Source: VAZQ01 sp963807865
GTDB lineage: Bacteria > Pseudomonadota > Alphaproteobacteria > Rhizobiales > Xanthobacteraceae
DNA length: 64,000 nt
NCBI GenBank assembly: GCA_963807865.1
Contig: CAWEDK010000037.1
Location: 18,535 to 82,534, forward strand
Reading direction: 5' to 3'
Shown piece by piece: positions 20,530 to 29,754 of the stretch. Numbering within the stretch: position 1 is the first letter of the stretch; the number at the start of each line of letters is the position of its first letter. A program made the translations under genes and the position numbers. The notes beneath the pieces were generated by a model. The model was given only the letters and a program-made list of their open reading frames with translations, did not search any database and was not told the origin of the DNA.

Positions 20530-21207
20530 TCAATCACCAAACACCCACCGCACGATCCGCGCGTCCCGCTGATACCCTCCGTTCTTGGCAAACGGCTCGT
20601 TGTTCCAGAACGCATCCGCCGCCGCCCGGTCGGGGAGCTCGAGCAGCAGCGCGGTGCCGATATTGTCGGCGCCGTCGGCCGAGCGGAGCGGGCCGCGGAA
20701 GATGAAGCTCGCGCCATACGACGCGAAGTACAACTCGTGCGCGTGCAGGTGCTCGCGGAAGAACTCCGGCGAGCCGGTCTTAGGTCCGGTGCACAGGAAC
20801 TGCTGCAGGCCCTTGCGGGGGTACTCGGCCGCGCGCTTGCCGAAGCTGTTCGACCAGCGGTGGATTTCGACGCGCTCGAAGACGCCGGCCTTGTTCATCG
20901 GCTCATTGGCAATGCATTCGTCCGCCGCCACGCGGTCGTCGAGCTGCATGAAGAACGATGTGCCCAGCGTGTCGCGGCCGTCGTCCGACACGAAGTGCCC
21001 GTAGCCGATGACGCGCTCGCCGAAATTCTTTACGTAGCTCTTCTGCTCCCCCTGCAGCGCACGCCGGCTGGCTTCCGTTCCGGGCTTGTCCCAGCAATAG
21101 ATCGCCCACTGCGCCGCCTTCTTGCGGTAATACTCCTTCAGCGGCTCCCCGCTCAGTCCGTGTCGGGGATCGCCCGGCAAATATCCGGCAGCCGGTTGGT
21201 TGGACAT
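20530..21207 (-). CDS. Protein with two YciI-like domains
   Basis: About 225 residues with two tandem YciI-like (ferredoxin-fold, dimeric alpha-beta barrel) halves. The first spans about residues 30-125 (AQWAIYCWDKPGTEASRRAL, then ERVIGYGHFVSDDG and SFFMQLDDRVAADECIANEP). The second spans about 130-225 (QQFLCTGPKTGSPEFFREHL, then GASFIFRGPLRSADG and DRAAADAFWNNEPFAKNGGY). The ends of both halves share an E-P-x-x-K/N-G pattern, pointing to internal duplication. ATG 21207 follows a ggaggc ribosome site; the first 30 residues are extra. Substrate unknown. Confidence 0.75.
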   Translation of the reverse strand: MSNQPAAGYLPGDPRHGLSGEPLKEYYRKKAAQWAIYCWDKPGTEASRRALQGEQKSYVKNFGERVIGYGHFVSDDGRDTLGTSFFMQLDDRVAADECIANEPMNKAGVFERVEIHRWSNSFGKRAAEYPRKGLQQFLCTGPKTGSPEFFREHLHAHELYFASYGASFIFRGPLRSADGADNIGTALLLELPDRAAADAFWNNEPFAKNGGYQRDARIVRWVFGD

Positions 21208-21293
21208 GTCGCCTCCAGACTTACGCAGCCCCAAACGTAGATGAGCGAACCGCAATCCGCCCGTCGGTTCAACTGCAATGTGCGGCGATATGC

Positions 21294-22097
21294 TCAGCCT
21301 CGTGCGGTGAACAGAAAATAGCCCACCGTACCGAACAGTCCGCCAGAGCGATGCAGGCCCGCGATCTCTGCCTGCCAGGCGTCGCATTCGTTTTGCGAAA
21401 TCGCGCCGTCCTTCGCGGCATTCGCGGCCACGCTCGAAAAATACCCCGCACCCAGGTCCTGCGGAAAGATCAGCACGCGCGTGTTCACCGCAACGTCGCG
21501 CAATCCGAAGCTCGGCAGCATGGCGAGCAGCGGGCCGGGCAGCCAGCTCTGCTTCACCGCCGTATCCGCTTCGTGCGTCATCACGCGGCGGACCAGCGCG
21601 CGGTCCGCCACGTTGACGGTGGTCGTGCCGAAATCGGGTTCGATCAGCGCCAGCACGCCGTCCGGCCGCAGCACCCGCTTCATCTCGGCGAGCGCGCGCC
21701 GCACGTCGGTCAGATAGATCAGCAGGCGCTCGGCGCGCACATGATCGAACGACGCATCCGCGTAGGGCAGCGTCTCAGCAAGGCCGGCGCGGTAATCGAT
21801 GTGAAGGCCGGAGGCCGCGGCGCGGCGTTTCGCCTCGTCGATGAAATGGGCGCTCGCGTCAATGCCGGCGACCGGCTGTCCGGGCGCGACCAGGCGCGCG
21901 AGCCGCTCGGTCTCCAACCCGAACCCGCAGCCGACATCGAGCACGCTCGACGCCGGGCGGACCAGCGCCCGTTCGATCCGCTTGAGCTCCTGAAGCTGCT
22001 CGATACCGTCGAACGCCACCAGCGCGTCGATGTAGGTCTGCAGCGCCTTGACCTCATCGAGCGACCTGAACTCGTTCAGCGACAGATCTCCGGTCAT
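21294..22097 (-). CDS. Class I SAM-dependent methyltransferase
   Basis: About 267 residues. Rossmann motif I is SSVLDVGCGFGLET, motif II VAGIDASAHFIDEA, and the following AETLPYADASFDHVRAERLL and MKRVLRPDGVLALIEPDFG are typical of the Methyltransf_11/UbiE-like group. ATG 22097 begins just before the conserved part. The acceptor is unknown. It follows the Zn peptidase gene on the same strand (67 bases), possibly co-transcribed. Confidence 0.85.
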   Translation of the reverse strand: MTGDLSLNEFRSLDEVKALQTYIDALVAFDGIEQLQELKRIERALVRPASSVLDVGCGFGLETERLARLVAPGQPVAGIDASAHFIDEAKRRAAASGLHIDYRAGLAETLPYADASFDHVRAERLLIYLTDVRRALAEMKRVLRPDGVLALIEPDFGTTTVNVADRALVRRVMTHEADTAVKQSWLPGPLLAMLPSFGLRDVAVNTRVLIFPQDLGAGYFSSVAANAAKDGAISQNECDAWQAEIAGLHRSGGLFGTVGYFLFTARG

Positions 22098-22164
22098 CAC
22101 CGTCCCTTCGCCGCAGCCGGTCAAATGCAGGAGTTCGTGCCGCCCCGGCCATGCCGCGCCACTC

Positions 22165-22870
22165 TCATCTTCGATCGGCAGCCGAACGCATCTGCGATAA
22201 CAGCACAAAGACGTAGAACAGCCAGCTACCGAGCGCGGAAACGGCGGCGGCCACATAGGTCCAGGCAGCGGCGCTCAGGACATGGCGCACGCCGTCGATC
22301 TGCTCGTCGCCCTGGATGATGCGGCGGCTGACTAGCAGGTTCAGCGCGCGCGCACTGGCGTTGAATTCGACCGGCAAGGTAATCAGGGCAAAGAACGTCG
22401 ACGCTCCGAACAGGATGACGCCGATCCACGCCACGGTCGAATGCTGCAGCATCATTCCGGCGACAAATACCCAGGGTGCAACCTGCGAGGCGAGCTGCAC
22501 GATCGGTACGATGTAGGTGCGCGCCTCTAGCGGGAAATAATCTTCCGCATCCTGCACGGCATGCCCCGCCTCGTGCGCGGCTATTCCGGCGGCGGCGACA
22601 GTCGGGGCGAAGTACACCTGCTGGCTCAACCGCAGGATCTTGGAATGGGGGTCGTAGTGGTCGCTCAGCATGCCGGGCGTCGAATTCGATCGCCACGCTT
22701 TGCAGGCCCTGCGAATCCAGGAGTTCGCGCGCGACCTGGGCGCCGGTGATACCGCCGCCGGTCGCAACCTGAGAGTATCTGGCGACATTGGCCTTAATCC
22801 GCCCCTGCGCATACATGCCAAGCAACAAGCCTGGAAGCACACAAATCCAGAACAATGGATCGCCCAGCAT
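22165..22870 (-). pseudogene. Neutral zinc metallopeptidase (YugP/Zn_peptidase_2 type), frameshifted
   Basis: Membrane-bound zinc protease of the YugP family. ATG 22870 opens with a membrane helix (FWICVLPGLLLGMYAQGRI) and GITGAQVARELLDSQGLQSV. An extra base at 22682-22687 breaks the frame. The remainder reads STPGMLSDHYDPHSKILRLS, then the zinc motif HEAGH within AAGIAAHEAGHAVQDAEDY, and three further hydrophobic segments. Apart from the break all family elements are present (about 235 residues). Confidence 0.82.
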
Positions 22871-23045
22871 GGCGCAATCTCTCCGGTCGCCCGCAAGCGT
22901 AGCGCGGATTGAGCGGCCGTGCGATGCCACCAGCGGCGCGGGATGACGTCTCCGGCAAAGAGAACGCACCAGCCTCCGCCGTGCTGCGGCGGGTCGCGCG
23001 CTCTCAATTCACCCTACCGGCGCTGCGGCCCTTGCCGCCCACGCC

Positions 23046-24479
23046 TCACGCCGGCCACTTCGCCCGGTCGCGGACGGCGGCGGCGGCCTCGCGTGCGTCA
23101 CGGACGGTCTTGCCGTAGTCGAGCGCGGTGAACCGCCCTTCCCGCCGCAGAATGCGGCCGTCCACGATCACGGTGTCCACGTTGGCGGGCTCTGCAAGCG
23201 AGACCAGCGTCTCGTAGGGATCGCCGCCGAGCGCCATGTTGATGTCGGTGGTGCGCACCAGGATGAGGTCGGCGCGCTTGCCGGGTGTCAGCGATCCGGT
23301 CTTGTCGGCAATCCCGAGATCGCCTGCGCCGTCGAGCGTCGCGAGCTGCACGAGGCGCTTGAGCGTGACCGCCGGCTTGTTGTGCAGCCGGTGCTGATGC
23401 AGCGCGTAGAGCACGCGCAGCGCGCCGAAGGGATCGCATTTGTAGTTCGAGGTATGGTCGGTCGACAGGCTGACCTTGATGCCGGCCTCCAGCAGCTCAC
23501 CGAGCTGGACGACGCCGAGATTGGAAAAGCGGCGCGACTCCGGCACCGGGGCGATCGAGTAGCTGACGCCGCGGTTCTTGAGGATCGCGCGCTCCTCCGG
23601 CGTGGTCAGCAACGGGTGCACGAGTTGCACATCGGGACCGAGCAGGCCGCCCTCCTCCAGCATCTTGATCGGGCTCGGGCCGGAGGTATGCAAGGTGATC
23701 GGCAGGCCGAGCGCCCGCGCCCCACCCCAGTCTTTCTTCACCATGTCGATCGAGAGGAAGCCGCGCGCACCGCCGCCGATGCTGCCGCCGCCGACATTGC
23801 GCGAACAGATGCCGAGCGTGAGCATGCCGTCGCCCGGCATCCAGGCTCGCTGGATACGGGCGAGGCCCTCGAGGTCCATCGTCTGGTCGTCCGGCATGCC
23901 TTGCGCCGGGCCGTAGGCGAAGCGGCCGCGGATGCCGGTGTCGCGCATGGCGGAAAGCTCGGCGTCCGCGTGCTCCGGGGTGCGCGTGTTGTGGCACCAG
24001 TTGTGCACCGTGGTGACGCCCGCGCTCAGCGCCTCGGCAATGCCGAGCTTCGCGCTGACCTGATGGTCCTGCGGCGTCATGTGCTGCCCGAGGCGGGTGG
24101 AGACCGGGAACACGCTCAGCGCGCCGACGTCGGAGCGCACGAACGGCCGCAGCATGCTGATCCAGAGGTGCCAGTGGGTGTCGATGAAGCCCGGCATGCA
24201 GATCATGCCGCGCGCGTCGATCACCTCCGCGCCGGGGGCGTTGACGTCGGCACCGACCGCGACAATGGCGCCGTTGCGGATGTGGACGTCGCCGCTCGCA
24301 AAGTCGCCGAGCTTTTCGTCCACGGTCAGCACGCTGGCGCCGCGGATCAAGAAATCGCCGCGCGCCGGCAGCGAGGCGGCCGGACCGGTCTGGGCGGACA
24401 GACCTGCCGGCAGGCTGCCGAGTGCGGCCAGCGCGGTTGCGCCCTTGAGAACGGTGCGTCGGCTCGGCCCGGTCGTCAT
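23046..24479 (-). CDS. Amidohydrolase-family metal-dependent hydrolase with twin-arginine leader
   Basis: A 477-residue enzyme of the cytosine deaminase/TRZ-ATZ group of amidohydrolases. The leader (SRRTVLKGATALAALGS) looks like a Tat signal. The metal site begins PGFIDTHWHLW; the usual HxH pattern is HWH here. Later come VQLVHPLLTT, a second metal-site region LSTDHTSNYKCDPFGALRVL with the catalytic Asp, and the C-terminal barrel KTGSLTPGKRADLILVRTTD. ATG 24479 is chosen over 24485 because the gggagg ribosome site is at correct spacing only for it. Substrate unknown; deamination or dechlorination of a heterocycle is possible. Stands alone. Confidence 0.85.
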   Translation of the reverse strand: MTTGPSRRTVLKGATALAALGSLPAGLSAQTGPAASLPARGDFLIRGASVLTVDEKLGDFASGDVHIRNGAIVAVGADVNAPGAEVIDARGMICMPGFIDTHWHLWISMLRPFVRSDVGALSVFPVSTRLGQHMTPQDHQVSAKLGIAEALSAGVTTVHNWCHNTRTPEHADAELSAMRDTGIRGRFAYGPAQGMPDDQTMDLEGLARIQRAWMPGDGMLTLGICSRNVGGGSIGGGARGFLSIDMVKKDWGGARALGLPITLHTSGPSPIKMLEEGGLLGPDVQLVHPLLTTPEERAILKNRGVSYSIAPVPESRRFSNLGVVQLGELLEAGIKVSLSTDHTSNYKCDPFGALRVLYALHQHRLHNKPAVTLKRLVQLATLDGAGDLGIADKTGSLTPGKRADLILVRTTDINMALGGDPYETLVSLAEPANVDTVIVDGRILRREGRFTALDYGKTVRDAREAAAAVRDRAKWPA

Positions 24480-24593
24480 GTGCATTTCCTCCCTCGAAAA
24501 TACGATCATTGTTCTTGTCGCGATTGTCCGCGATCGGCCGGCATCATAGCAAGCATGACCTGGGTGCGAGCCCGTCGCACCCGTCACGCACGC

Positions 24594-24674
24594 AGGGTGG
24601 GCAAAGGTGCAGCACGCACTGTGCCCACACGCGTGTTCACCCGCATGGGCCTTGCTTCGCTCCGCCCACCCCAC
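24594..24674. repeat. Intergenic inverted repeat (gggtgggc...gcccacccc)
   Basis: The arms gggtgggcaaag and cgcccacccc enclose about 60 bases with inner complementarity (gtgcccacac). This form of intergenic palindrome is common in Bradyrhizobium-like genomes. The rest of 24480-24809 holds no gene that I can support. Confidence 0.6.
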
Positions 24675-24809
24675 CGGTCGCGCGCTTTCCCGACGGACCA
24701 AGGCGACGGCCCCAGGCCGCTCTTGATGCCGGCTGCGGCCGCGATACTCTGTCCCATCAGCCGACGCGCGCCGGAGGCGGCTCGCAGGCGTAAACCGGAG
24801 GACGGTCGC

Positions 24810-25013
24810 TTGAGCAACGGCAACATACTGTCACTTCCGGAGATCGAAAACCGCATCGCGATCGTGCGCGACAACATCCGTCAATTGATCGAGCAGGCCG
24901 CCGCCTACTCCGGAGCCGCCGACGAGGCGCGCAACGCCGACCGCATCGCCGAGCAGCAGGACGAACTCGACCGGCTGATCAAGCAGCGGGACGAATTGCT
25001 CGGCAAGGCGTAG
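24810..25013 (+). CDS. Small coiled-coil protein, unknown function
   Basis: A 67-residue protein from TTG 24810 with a good ribosome site (ggaggac). After a short start (SNGNILSLPEIENRIAIVR) it is almost all helix with heptad spacing and ends ADRIAEQQDELDRLIKQRDE. No cysteines or membrane segment. It is followed after 16 bases by the next TTG-started gene, so the two are probably co-transcribed. I do not recognise the family. Confidence 0.6.
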   Translation: MSNGNILSLPEIENRIAIVRDNIRQLIEQAAAYSGAADEARNADRIAEQQDELDRLIKQRDELLGKA

Positions 25014-25029
25014 CCGCCCGGAGGTACCC

Positions 25030-25365
25030 TTGAGCCACGCTCGCCCGACGATCGCTCGAATCTGGCGCGGCCGCACCACCCGCGAGCGCGCCGATGAGTA
25101 CGCCCGCTACCTGTATGAGGCCGGCGTCCGCAAGCTCGAGGAGAGCGCGCTGGCGGTGATGCAACTGCGCGAGGATCGCGCCACGGAAACCGAGTTTATC
25201 ACCATCTCGTATTGGGAAAGCATCGAGGCGATGTCGCGCTACGCCGGGGACGACCCGCGGAAGATCCATCACCTGCCGCGCGATCCAGAGTTCCTGATCG
25301 AACTGCCGCACGGCGTGCAGGTGCTGGAAATCACAAGCGCGAAGGGCGTATTTGCCGGCTGCTAG
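25030..25365 (+). CDS. Antibiotic biosynthesis monooxygenase-like (dimeric alpha-beta barrel) protein
   Basis: A 111-residue protein starting at TTG 25030 after ggaggt. RIWRGRTTRERADEYARYL at the start, EFITISYWESIEAMSRYAGD in the middle and IHHLPRDPEFLIELPHGVQV at the end follow the ABM-like ferredoxin fold, with the W-x-S-x-E-A-M block typical of the group. Such small proteins are often monooxygenases or simply heme/ligand-binding dimers. Function here unknown. Confidence 0.7.
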   Translation: MSHARPTIARIWRGRTTRERADEYARYLYEAGVRKLEESALAVMQLREDRATETEFITISYWESIEAMSRYAGDDPRKIHHLPRDPEFLIELPHGVQVLEITSAKGVFAGC

Positions 25366-25443
25366 GAGCCTTGCAACGCTTGGCGTCCGGGCGGAGGATG
25401 TCGGCTCGTAACACCTCCTCGCAACCGCCGTCAGGAGAGAACC

Positions 25444-26103
25444 ATGCCCTATCAAGTCGAGACCATCGATCCGTCGAAGACCGTGATGATCGTCGTCGAC
25501 ATGCAGAACGACTTCGTCGCCGAGGGCGCGATGCTGCGCTCGAAGCAGGCCGCCGACATGGTGCCGCGCCTCGCCAGGACGCTGGCGTTCTGCCGCGACA
25601 AGGGAATCCACGTCGTCTACACCGCCCATGTCCACCGCCGCGACGGTTGCGACATGGGGATGTACGACGATCTCTACCCGCCGATCGCCAACCGCGCGTG
25701 CCTGGTCGACGGCACGCCCGGCGTCGACATCTTCCCCGACCTCAAGCCGGCGGCCGGCGAGCACGTCATCAAGAAGCACCGCTACAGCGCGTTCTTCGCC
25801 ACCGACCTCGACCTGATCCTGCGCGAATGGGGGATCGATACGGTCATCGTCTCCGGCACGACCACCGAGAACTGCTGTCACGCCACCGCGCGCGACGCCA
25901 TGTTCCACAACTACCGCGTCGTGTTCCTGTCCGACGCCACCGGCACCTTCGACTATCCGGACGTCGGGCAAGGCGCGCTGCCGGCCGAGGAAGTCCATCG
26001 CGCGACGCTGACCATCCTGGCGTTCTCGACCGCCCATGTGATGACCTGCGACGAACTCGCCAAGCGTGTCAGCGCGCGGCCGGGCAGCGCCAAGGCGGCC
26101 TGA
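25444..26103 (+). CDS. Isochorismatase-family cysteine hydrolase
   Basis: A 219-residue alpha/beta hydrolase of the isochorismatase superfamily, which cleaves amide, imide or enol-ether bonds. The catalytic triad is visible: Asp in VMIVVDMQNDFV (about residue 20), Lys in HVIKKHRYSAFFATDLD (about 107) and Cys in SGTTTENCCHATARDA (about 141). The usual cis-peptide follows the Lys region. Ribosome site ggagag precedes ATG 25444. Such enzymes often belong to N-carbamoyl or biuret/nicotinamide pathways, but no partner here shows which. The neighbouring Bug receptor is convergent. Confidence 0.88.
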   Translation: MPYQVETIDPSKTVMIVVDMQNDFVAEGAMLRSKQAADMVPRLARTLAFCRDKGIHVVYTAHVHRRDGCDMGMYDDLYPPIANRACLVDGTPGVDIFPDLKPAAGEHVIKKHRYSAFFATDLDLILREWGIDTVIVSGTTTENCCHATARDAMFHNYRVVFLSDATGTFDYPDVGQGALPAEEVHRATLTILAFSTAHVMTCDELAKRVSARPGSAKAA

Positions 26104-26149
26104 GCACTAAACACCCGCATGTCGCTGCCGCCGCATGCGGGTGGCGCAC

Positions 26150-27133
26150 CTACTCCGGCTTGAGGCCCGCGGCCTTCGCTGCCTCGGCCGTGCGGTCGAA
26201 TTCGCCCTTGATGTAGTCGGCAAAGCCCCGCGGCGTCTGCAGCGGCTCCGAGACGAGTTCGGCGCCCGTTGCCAGGAAGCGCTCCTGCACGGACTTGGCG
26301 GCGAGCGCCTTGACCAGCGCCTTGTGCAACGTGTCGATCGCATCCGCCGGCGTCTTCGCTGGCGCCAGCAGCCCGACATAGCTCGCGGCCAGAAAGTCTT
26401 TCAGCCCTGCCTCGTCCATGGTCGGCACCTCGGGCGCCAGCGCCGGGCGCGCCGCGGAAGCGACCGCGAGGATGCGCAGCTTGCCGGCCTTGTGATGCGG
26501 CAGCGCGGTCGACATCTCGGTCATGAGGCCGTTGACGACACCGGCCAGCGTGTCGGGCACCGGCGTGCTGCCGCCCTTGTAGGGTATGTGCGTCAGCGTC
26601 GCGCCGGTTGCGGTCATGAAACGCACCAGCGTCATGTGGCCGGCGCTGCCGGTGCCGGACGTCGCAATGGTGACCGGCGACTTCTTCGACAGTGCGACCA
26701 GGTCGGCGACGGTTTTGGCCGGCACCTCGGGGTTCACCGCAATCGCGTGCGGCGCGAGATTGGCGAGCCCGACCGCCGCGAAGTCCTTGAGCGGATCGTA
26801 GCTGAGCTTGGCCTGCATGAACGGGTTGACGGTGAGCGGCCCGTTCGAGCCGATCAGCAGCGTGTAGCCGTCGGGCGCGGACGACGCTACCTGGCCGGCG
26901 CCGAGGCTGCCGCCCGCGCCGGCGCGGTTCTCGACCACTAGGCTCTGGCCGAGCAAGGGCGACATGCCCTCGGAGAGCAGCCGTCCCACCAGATCGGCAT
27001 TGCCGCCGGCCGCGAACGGCACGATCAGCCGGATTGAACGATCGGGGTAAGCCGCGTGCGCGAAGCGCGCGGTGAACGGCAGCAGCGGAGTTGCGGCGAG
27101 CGTGGCGAGCAGCGTGCGGCGGGACAGCGTCAT
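26150..27133 (-). CDS. Bug-family (TctC-like) periplasmic solute receptor
   Basis: A 327-residue intact receptor with a signal peptide (LSRRTLLATLAATPLLPFTARFAHA-AY) that contains a twin Arg. Family blocks: RSIRLIVPFAAGGNADLVG, LVVENRAGAGGSLG, APDGYTLLIGSNG and HIPYKGGSTPVPDTLAG. It lies downstream of the UbiD decarboxylase on the same strand with a 250-base gap, and may import the substrate of that enzyme, which is inference from position alone. Confidence 0.9.
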   Translation of the reverse strand: MTLSRRTLLATLAATPLLPFTARFAHAAYPDRSIRLIVPFAAGGNADLVGRLLSEGMSPLLGQSLVVENRAGAGGSLGAGQVASSAPDGYTLLIGSNGPLTVNPFMQAKLSYDPLKDFAAVGLANLAPHAIAVNPEVPAKTVADLVALSKKSPVTIATSGTGSAGHMTLVRFMTATGATLTHIPYKGGSTPVPDTLAGVVNGLMTEMSTALPHHKAGKLRILAVASAARPALAPEVPTMDEAGLKDFLAASYVGLLAPAKTPADAIDTLHKALVKALAAKSVQERFLATGAELVSEPLQTPRGFADYIKGEFDRTAEAAKAAGLKPE

Positions 27134-27383
27134 TGGTCACCTGCGCGAATTCGAGCCCGTAGGAGGCGGGAGGCGCAGCGTAGCCAAACTATCGGCGCGC
27201 TCAAATGCGCGTCTTCGTCTCAGCCGGAAATGACGTGCAGGCGCAAAAATAACGCGCAGGCGGCCCACCGGATAGGTGGGGGCGACGACATGAAAGTCTC
27301 TCGGGCAGCCGCAGATAAGGCAACGGCGCCCGTGGGCGCCGTTGCGAAAATCTGCGTTTGAACCCAAGAACCTAGCGCGTTCA

Positions 27384-28970
27384 CTATCGTCCCGTCCGGG
27401 CGAGCGAATTGACCCAGCCCACCATCCGCGCCTTGACGTTGTCGATGTCCTTCTTGGTGAAGAAGTCTTCCGGCTTCACCCGATCGACCGGATAGACCGG
27501 CCGCAGGAAGTCGCTCTCGTAGCCGAACGGCACGGTGGCATCGATTCCCATGCCGCCCTCGAAGTTGGTGTTCGACGCCGTCCACTGCTTCTCGCCCGCA
27601 GTCATGCGCTCGGCCGGCATGAAGGTCTGGCCGCGGCCGCCGGGGATCGGATTGAGGATGTCGGTCTTTGGGTTCACGCGGGTGGTGATGCACCACATCA
27701 CGTCGTCCATCGAGTACGGATCGACGTCTTCGCTGACCGCGATCGCCACCCGCATGCCCTGCGAGCAGGCGAGCGCCGCCGCCATGAAATTGCGCTGCCA
27801 CCCCTCGTCGAGCTGGTGGCGCTTCTTCACCTGGATGATGCAGCCGCCCCAGTCGGTCATGCAGTACGGGATCACCACGTTCTGCACGATGCCCGGCTGC
27901 AGCCGGTTGCAGAGTTCGTAGATCGCGGCTTCGCGCACCGTCGTGTCGATGTTGTGGTCATCGAGCGTGTGCACCCCAAGGCAGAAAATGATCGGCTTGG
28001 TTTGCGGCTTGCGCATCGTAATGCCGGTCACGTGAAACGTCGGCGCCTTGTAGGCCTTGCCCATGTAGCCGGCCCATTCCGGATGGAAATGGTAGCGGCC
28101 CTGCACGCCGGCATCCTCGGACTCCTTCGTTTCGAAGCGCCGGTCGCGCGGATTGACGTAGCCTTCGAGCACCAGTTCGCAGTCGGCGAGCGCCATCGCA
28201 TTGACGGTCCGCGCCTTGACGAGACGAACCGGCGAGCCCTGCACCGCTCCGGCGATACCGATCTCGTCGCAGCCCATCGGCAAAATGGCGTAGTCAAATC
28301 CAGCGCCGGCCAGCAGCGTGCAGGACGGCGGCACGCCGAAGCACATGGTGATCGGCACCGGCTGGTCTTCCTTGTAGTACTTGTTGACGACCTGCCACAT
28401 GTGCGAGCCGGGCGAGATCTGGAACGTGCCCACATCGCCCCAGCGGAAATTCATGCGGTTGTAGCCGAGGTCGGAGCCGCCATCGAATTCCGGGCCGGTC
28501 ACGCAGCGGATGGCGGAGCCCACAGTCAGCTCCGGCTCATAGGTGGTGTGCCGGATCGCCACGACGTGCTCGTTCACGTCTTTCGGCGACTTGATGACGT
28601 GCTCCTGGCACGGCGCCTCGTCCTGCGGAATTTCGACCGGCTTGAGCGGATGCGACAGCGCGTAGGCGAGCTTGCGCACGCGCTCGGCGTCATCCTTCCA
28701 GCCGAACATCTTGTTGATGACCTTCATGTCGCCGAACAGGTTGGTCAGCACCCGATGGTTCGGCTTGCCCTTGACGTTGTTGAACAGAATCGGACAGCCG
28801 CCGTCCATGTGCTTCTGCAGGCCGGTGACCTCGAGGTCGGGATCGACCTCCTTGTCGGTCTCGATCAGGTCGCCCTGGGTGCGAAGCCATTCGAGCGTGC
28901 TGCGCAGATCATGCGCGTGATGCTGGTTGTCCGCCGCCGCGGCCTTGTCCTTGCGCAGTACCTCTTGCAT
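27384..28970 (-). CDS. UbiD-family (de)carboxylase
   Basis: A 528-residue enzyme of the UbiD family, which (de)carboxylates aromatic or alpha,beta-unsaturated acids using prenylated FMN. Recognisable parts are the N-terminal DLRSTLEWLRTQGDLIE, CPILFNNVKGKPNHRVLTNL and SPGSHMWQVVNKYY. ELTVGSAIR supplies a Glu-Arg pair like the catalytic E-R of UbiD, and EDVDPYSMDDVMWCITTRV with the end PFGYESDFLRPVYP belongs to the C-terminal lobe. The prenyl-FMN synthase UbiX is not in this window. A ribosome site (ggagac) precedes ATG 28970. The MarR gene starts on the other strand 130 bases away. Substrate could be a phthalate- or hydroxybenzoate-type acid; not resolvable here. Confidence 0.9.
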   Translation of the reverse strand: MQEVLRKDKAAAADNQHHAHDLRSTLEWLRTQGDLIETDKEVDPDLEVTGLQKHMDGGCPILFNNVKGKPNHRVLTNLFGDMKVINKMFGWKDDAERVRKLAYALSHPLKPVEIPQDEAPCQEHVIKSPKDVNEHVVAIRHTTYEPELTVGSAIRCVTGPEFDGGSDLGYNRMNFRWGDVGTFQISPGSHMWQVVNKYYKEDQPVPITMCFGVPPSCTLLAGAGFDYAILPMGCDEIGIAGAVQGSPVRLVKARTVNAMALADCELVLEGYVNPRDRRFETKESEDAGVQGRYHFHPEWAGYMGKAYKAPTFHVTGITMRKPQTKPIIFCLGVHTLDDHNIDTTVREAAIYELCNRLQPGIVQNVVIPYCMTDWGGCIIQVKKRHQLDEGWQRNFMAAALACSQGMRVAIAVSEDVDPYSMDDVMWCITTRVNPKTDILNPIPGGRGQTFMPAERMTAGEKQWTASNTNFEGGMGIDATVPFGYESDFLRPVYPVDRVKPEDFFTKKDIDNVKARMVGWVNSLARTGR

Positions 28971-29080
28971 GGCTGTCTCCGTCTTGGGGCGCGATGACGC
29001 CCGCTTCTTCGAGGGTTCTTAGGTCCATCCCCGACGCCGCGCCGGAATGCTCCGAGGACGTCAGCAGACAATGGTTCCAT

Positions 29081-29104
29081 TACATAGATTTCTAAGTATT
29101 ATGT
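29081..29104. promoter_or_regulatory. Candidate MarR operator between UbiD and MarR genes
   Basis: The imperfect palindrome acatagatttctaagtat with tatgt (29083-29105) has outer arms acata and tatgt and is much more AT-rich than its surroundings. It lies in the divergent gap and touches the MarR start, as autoregulated MarR operators do. Based on symmetry and position only. Confidence 0.4.
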
Positions 29105-29627
29105 GCCTCGAAAGACGAATCCTGTCAACGCTCAGAAAGCGCCGCCGCCCATGCCTCGCAGTCCCGGGAAGGGCCGTCACAACCCAGGGGCCGGCTTCCC
29201 GCTCACCGAAAGTTCAGGTTTCCTGGTGCGGGATGCCAATCGCGCGTTCCAACGCCTTCTGGAAAAGCGGATATCCGCCTTCGGCCTCAAACGCGGCCAG
29301 TGGTATTTCCTGCGCGTCCTGTGGGCCGAGGACGGGCTCTCGCAGCGCGAATTGTCCGCTCGGGTCGGCACCATGGAGCCCACCACGGTCATCGCGCTTC
29401 GGAGCATGGAGCGGGCGGGCCTCGTCCGCCGCGTGCGCAGCGAACAGGACCGGCGCAAAGCGCAGGTGTTGTTGACGCCGAAGGCCAAGCGCTTGCGCAG
29501 CGAGCTGCTATCTGTGGCGCGCGGTATCACCGACGAAGCCGAACGCGGCTTCAGCCGCACCGAGTTGGCGCAGTTCCACCGCGTCCTTGCCCGCATGACC
29601 ATCAATCTCGACCGGATCAGGGAATAG
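29103..29627 (+). CDS. MarR-family transcriptional regulator
   Basis: A winged-helix dimer regulator of up to 174 residues. The conserved core is FGLKRGQWYFLRVLWAEDG, then the recognition helix region LSQRELSARVGTMEPTTVIA and the wing RRVRSEQDRRKAQVLLTPKA, which contains the DxRxxxxxLT signature. The start is uncertain: GTG 29103 or ATG 29151, neither with a clear ribosome site; the conserved part begins after residue 30. Divergent from the UbiD gene, so it probably senses an aromatic acid and controls that gene. Confidence 0.85.
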   Translation: MPRKTNPVNAQKAPPPMPRSPGKGRHNPGAGFPLTESSGFLVRDANRAFQRLLEKRISAFGLKRGQWYFLRVLWAEDGLSQRELSARVGTMEPTTVIALRSMERAGLVRRVRSEQDRRKAQVLLTPKAKRLRSELLSVARGITDEAERGFSRTELAQFHRVLARMTINLDRIRE

Positions 29628-29754
29628 CGGACCAGACGCTTGCGGGCGCGGCCACTGCCGCAAGCCGGGATCCATACGCAGCAGCAACGGGGGATAAATT
29701 CCAGGAGCGCGGCGCTTCGCGCCGGCCCCGAACGACCATCGACGGTGGCTCTCG

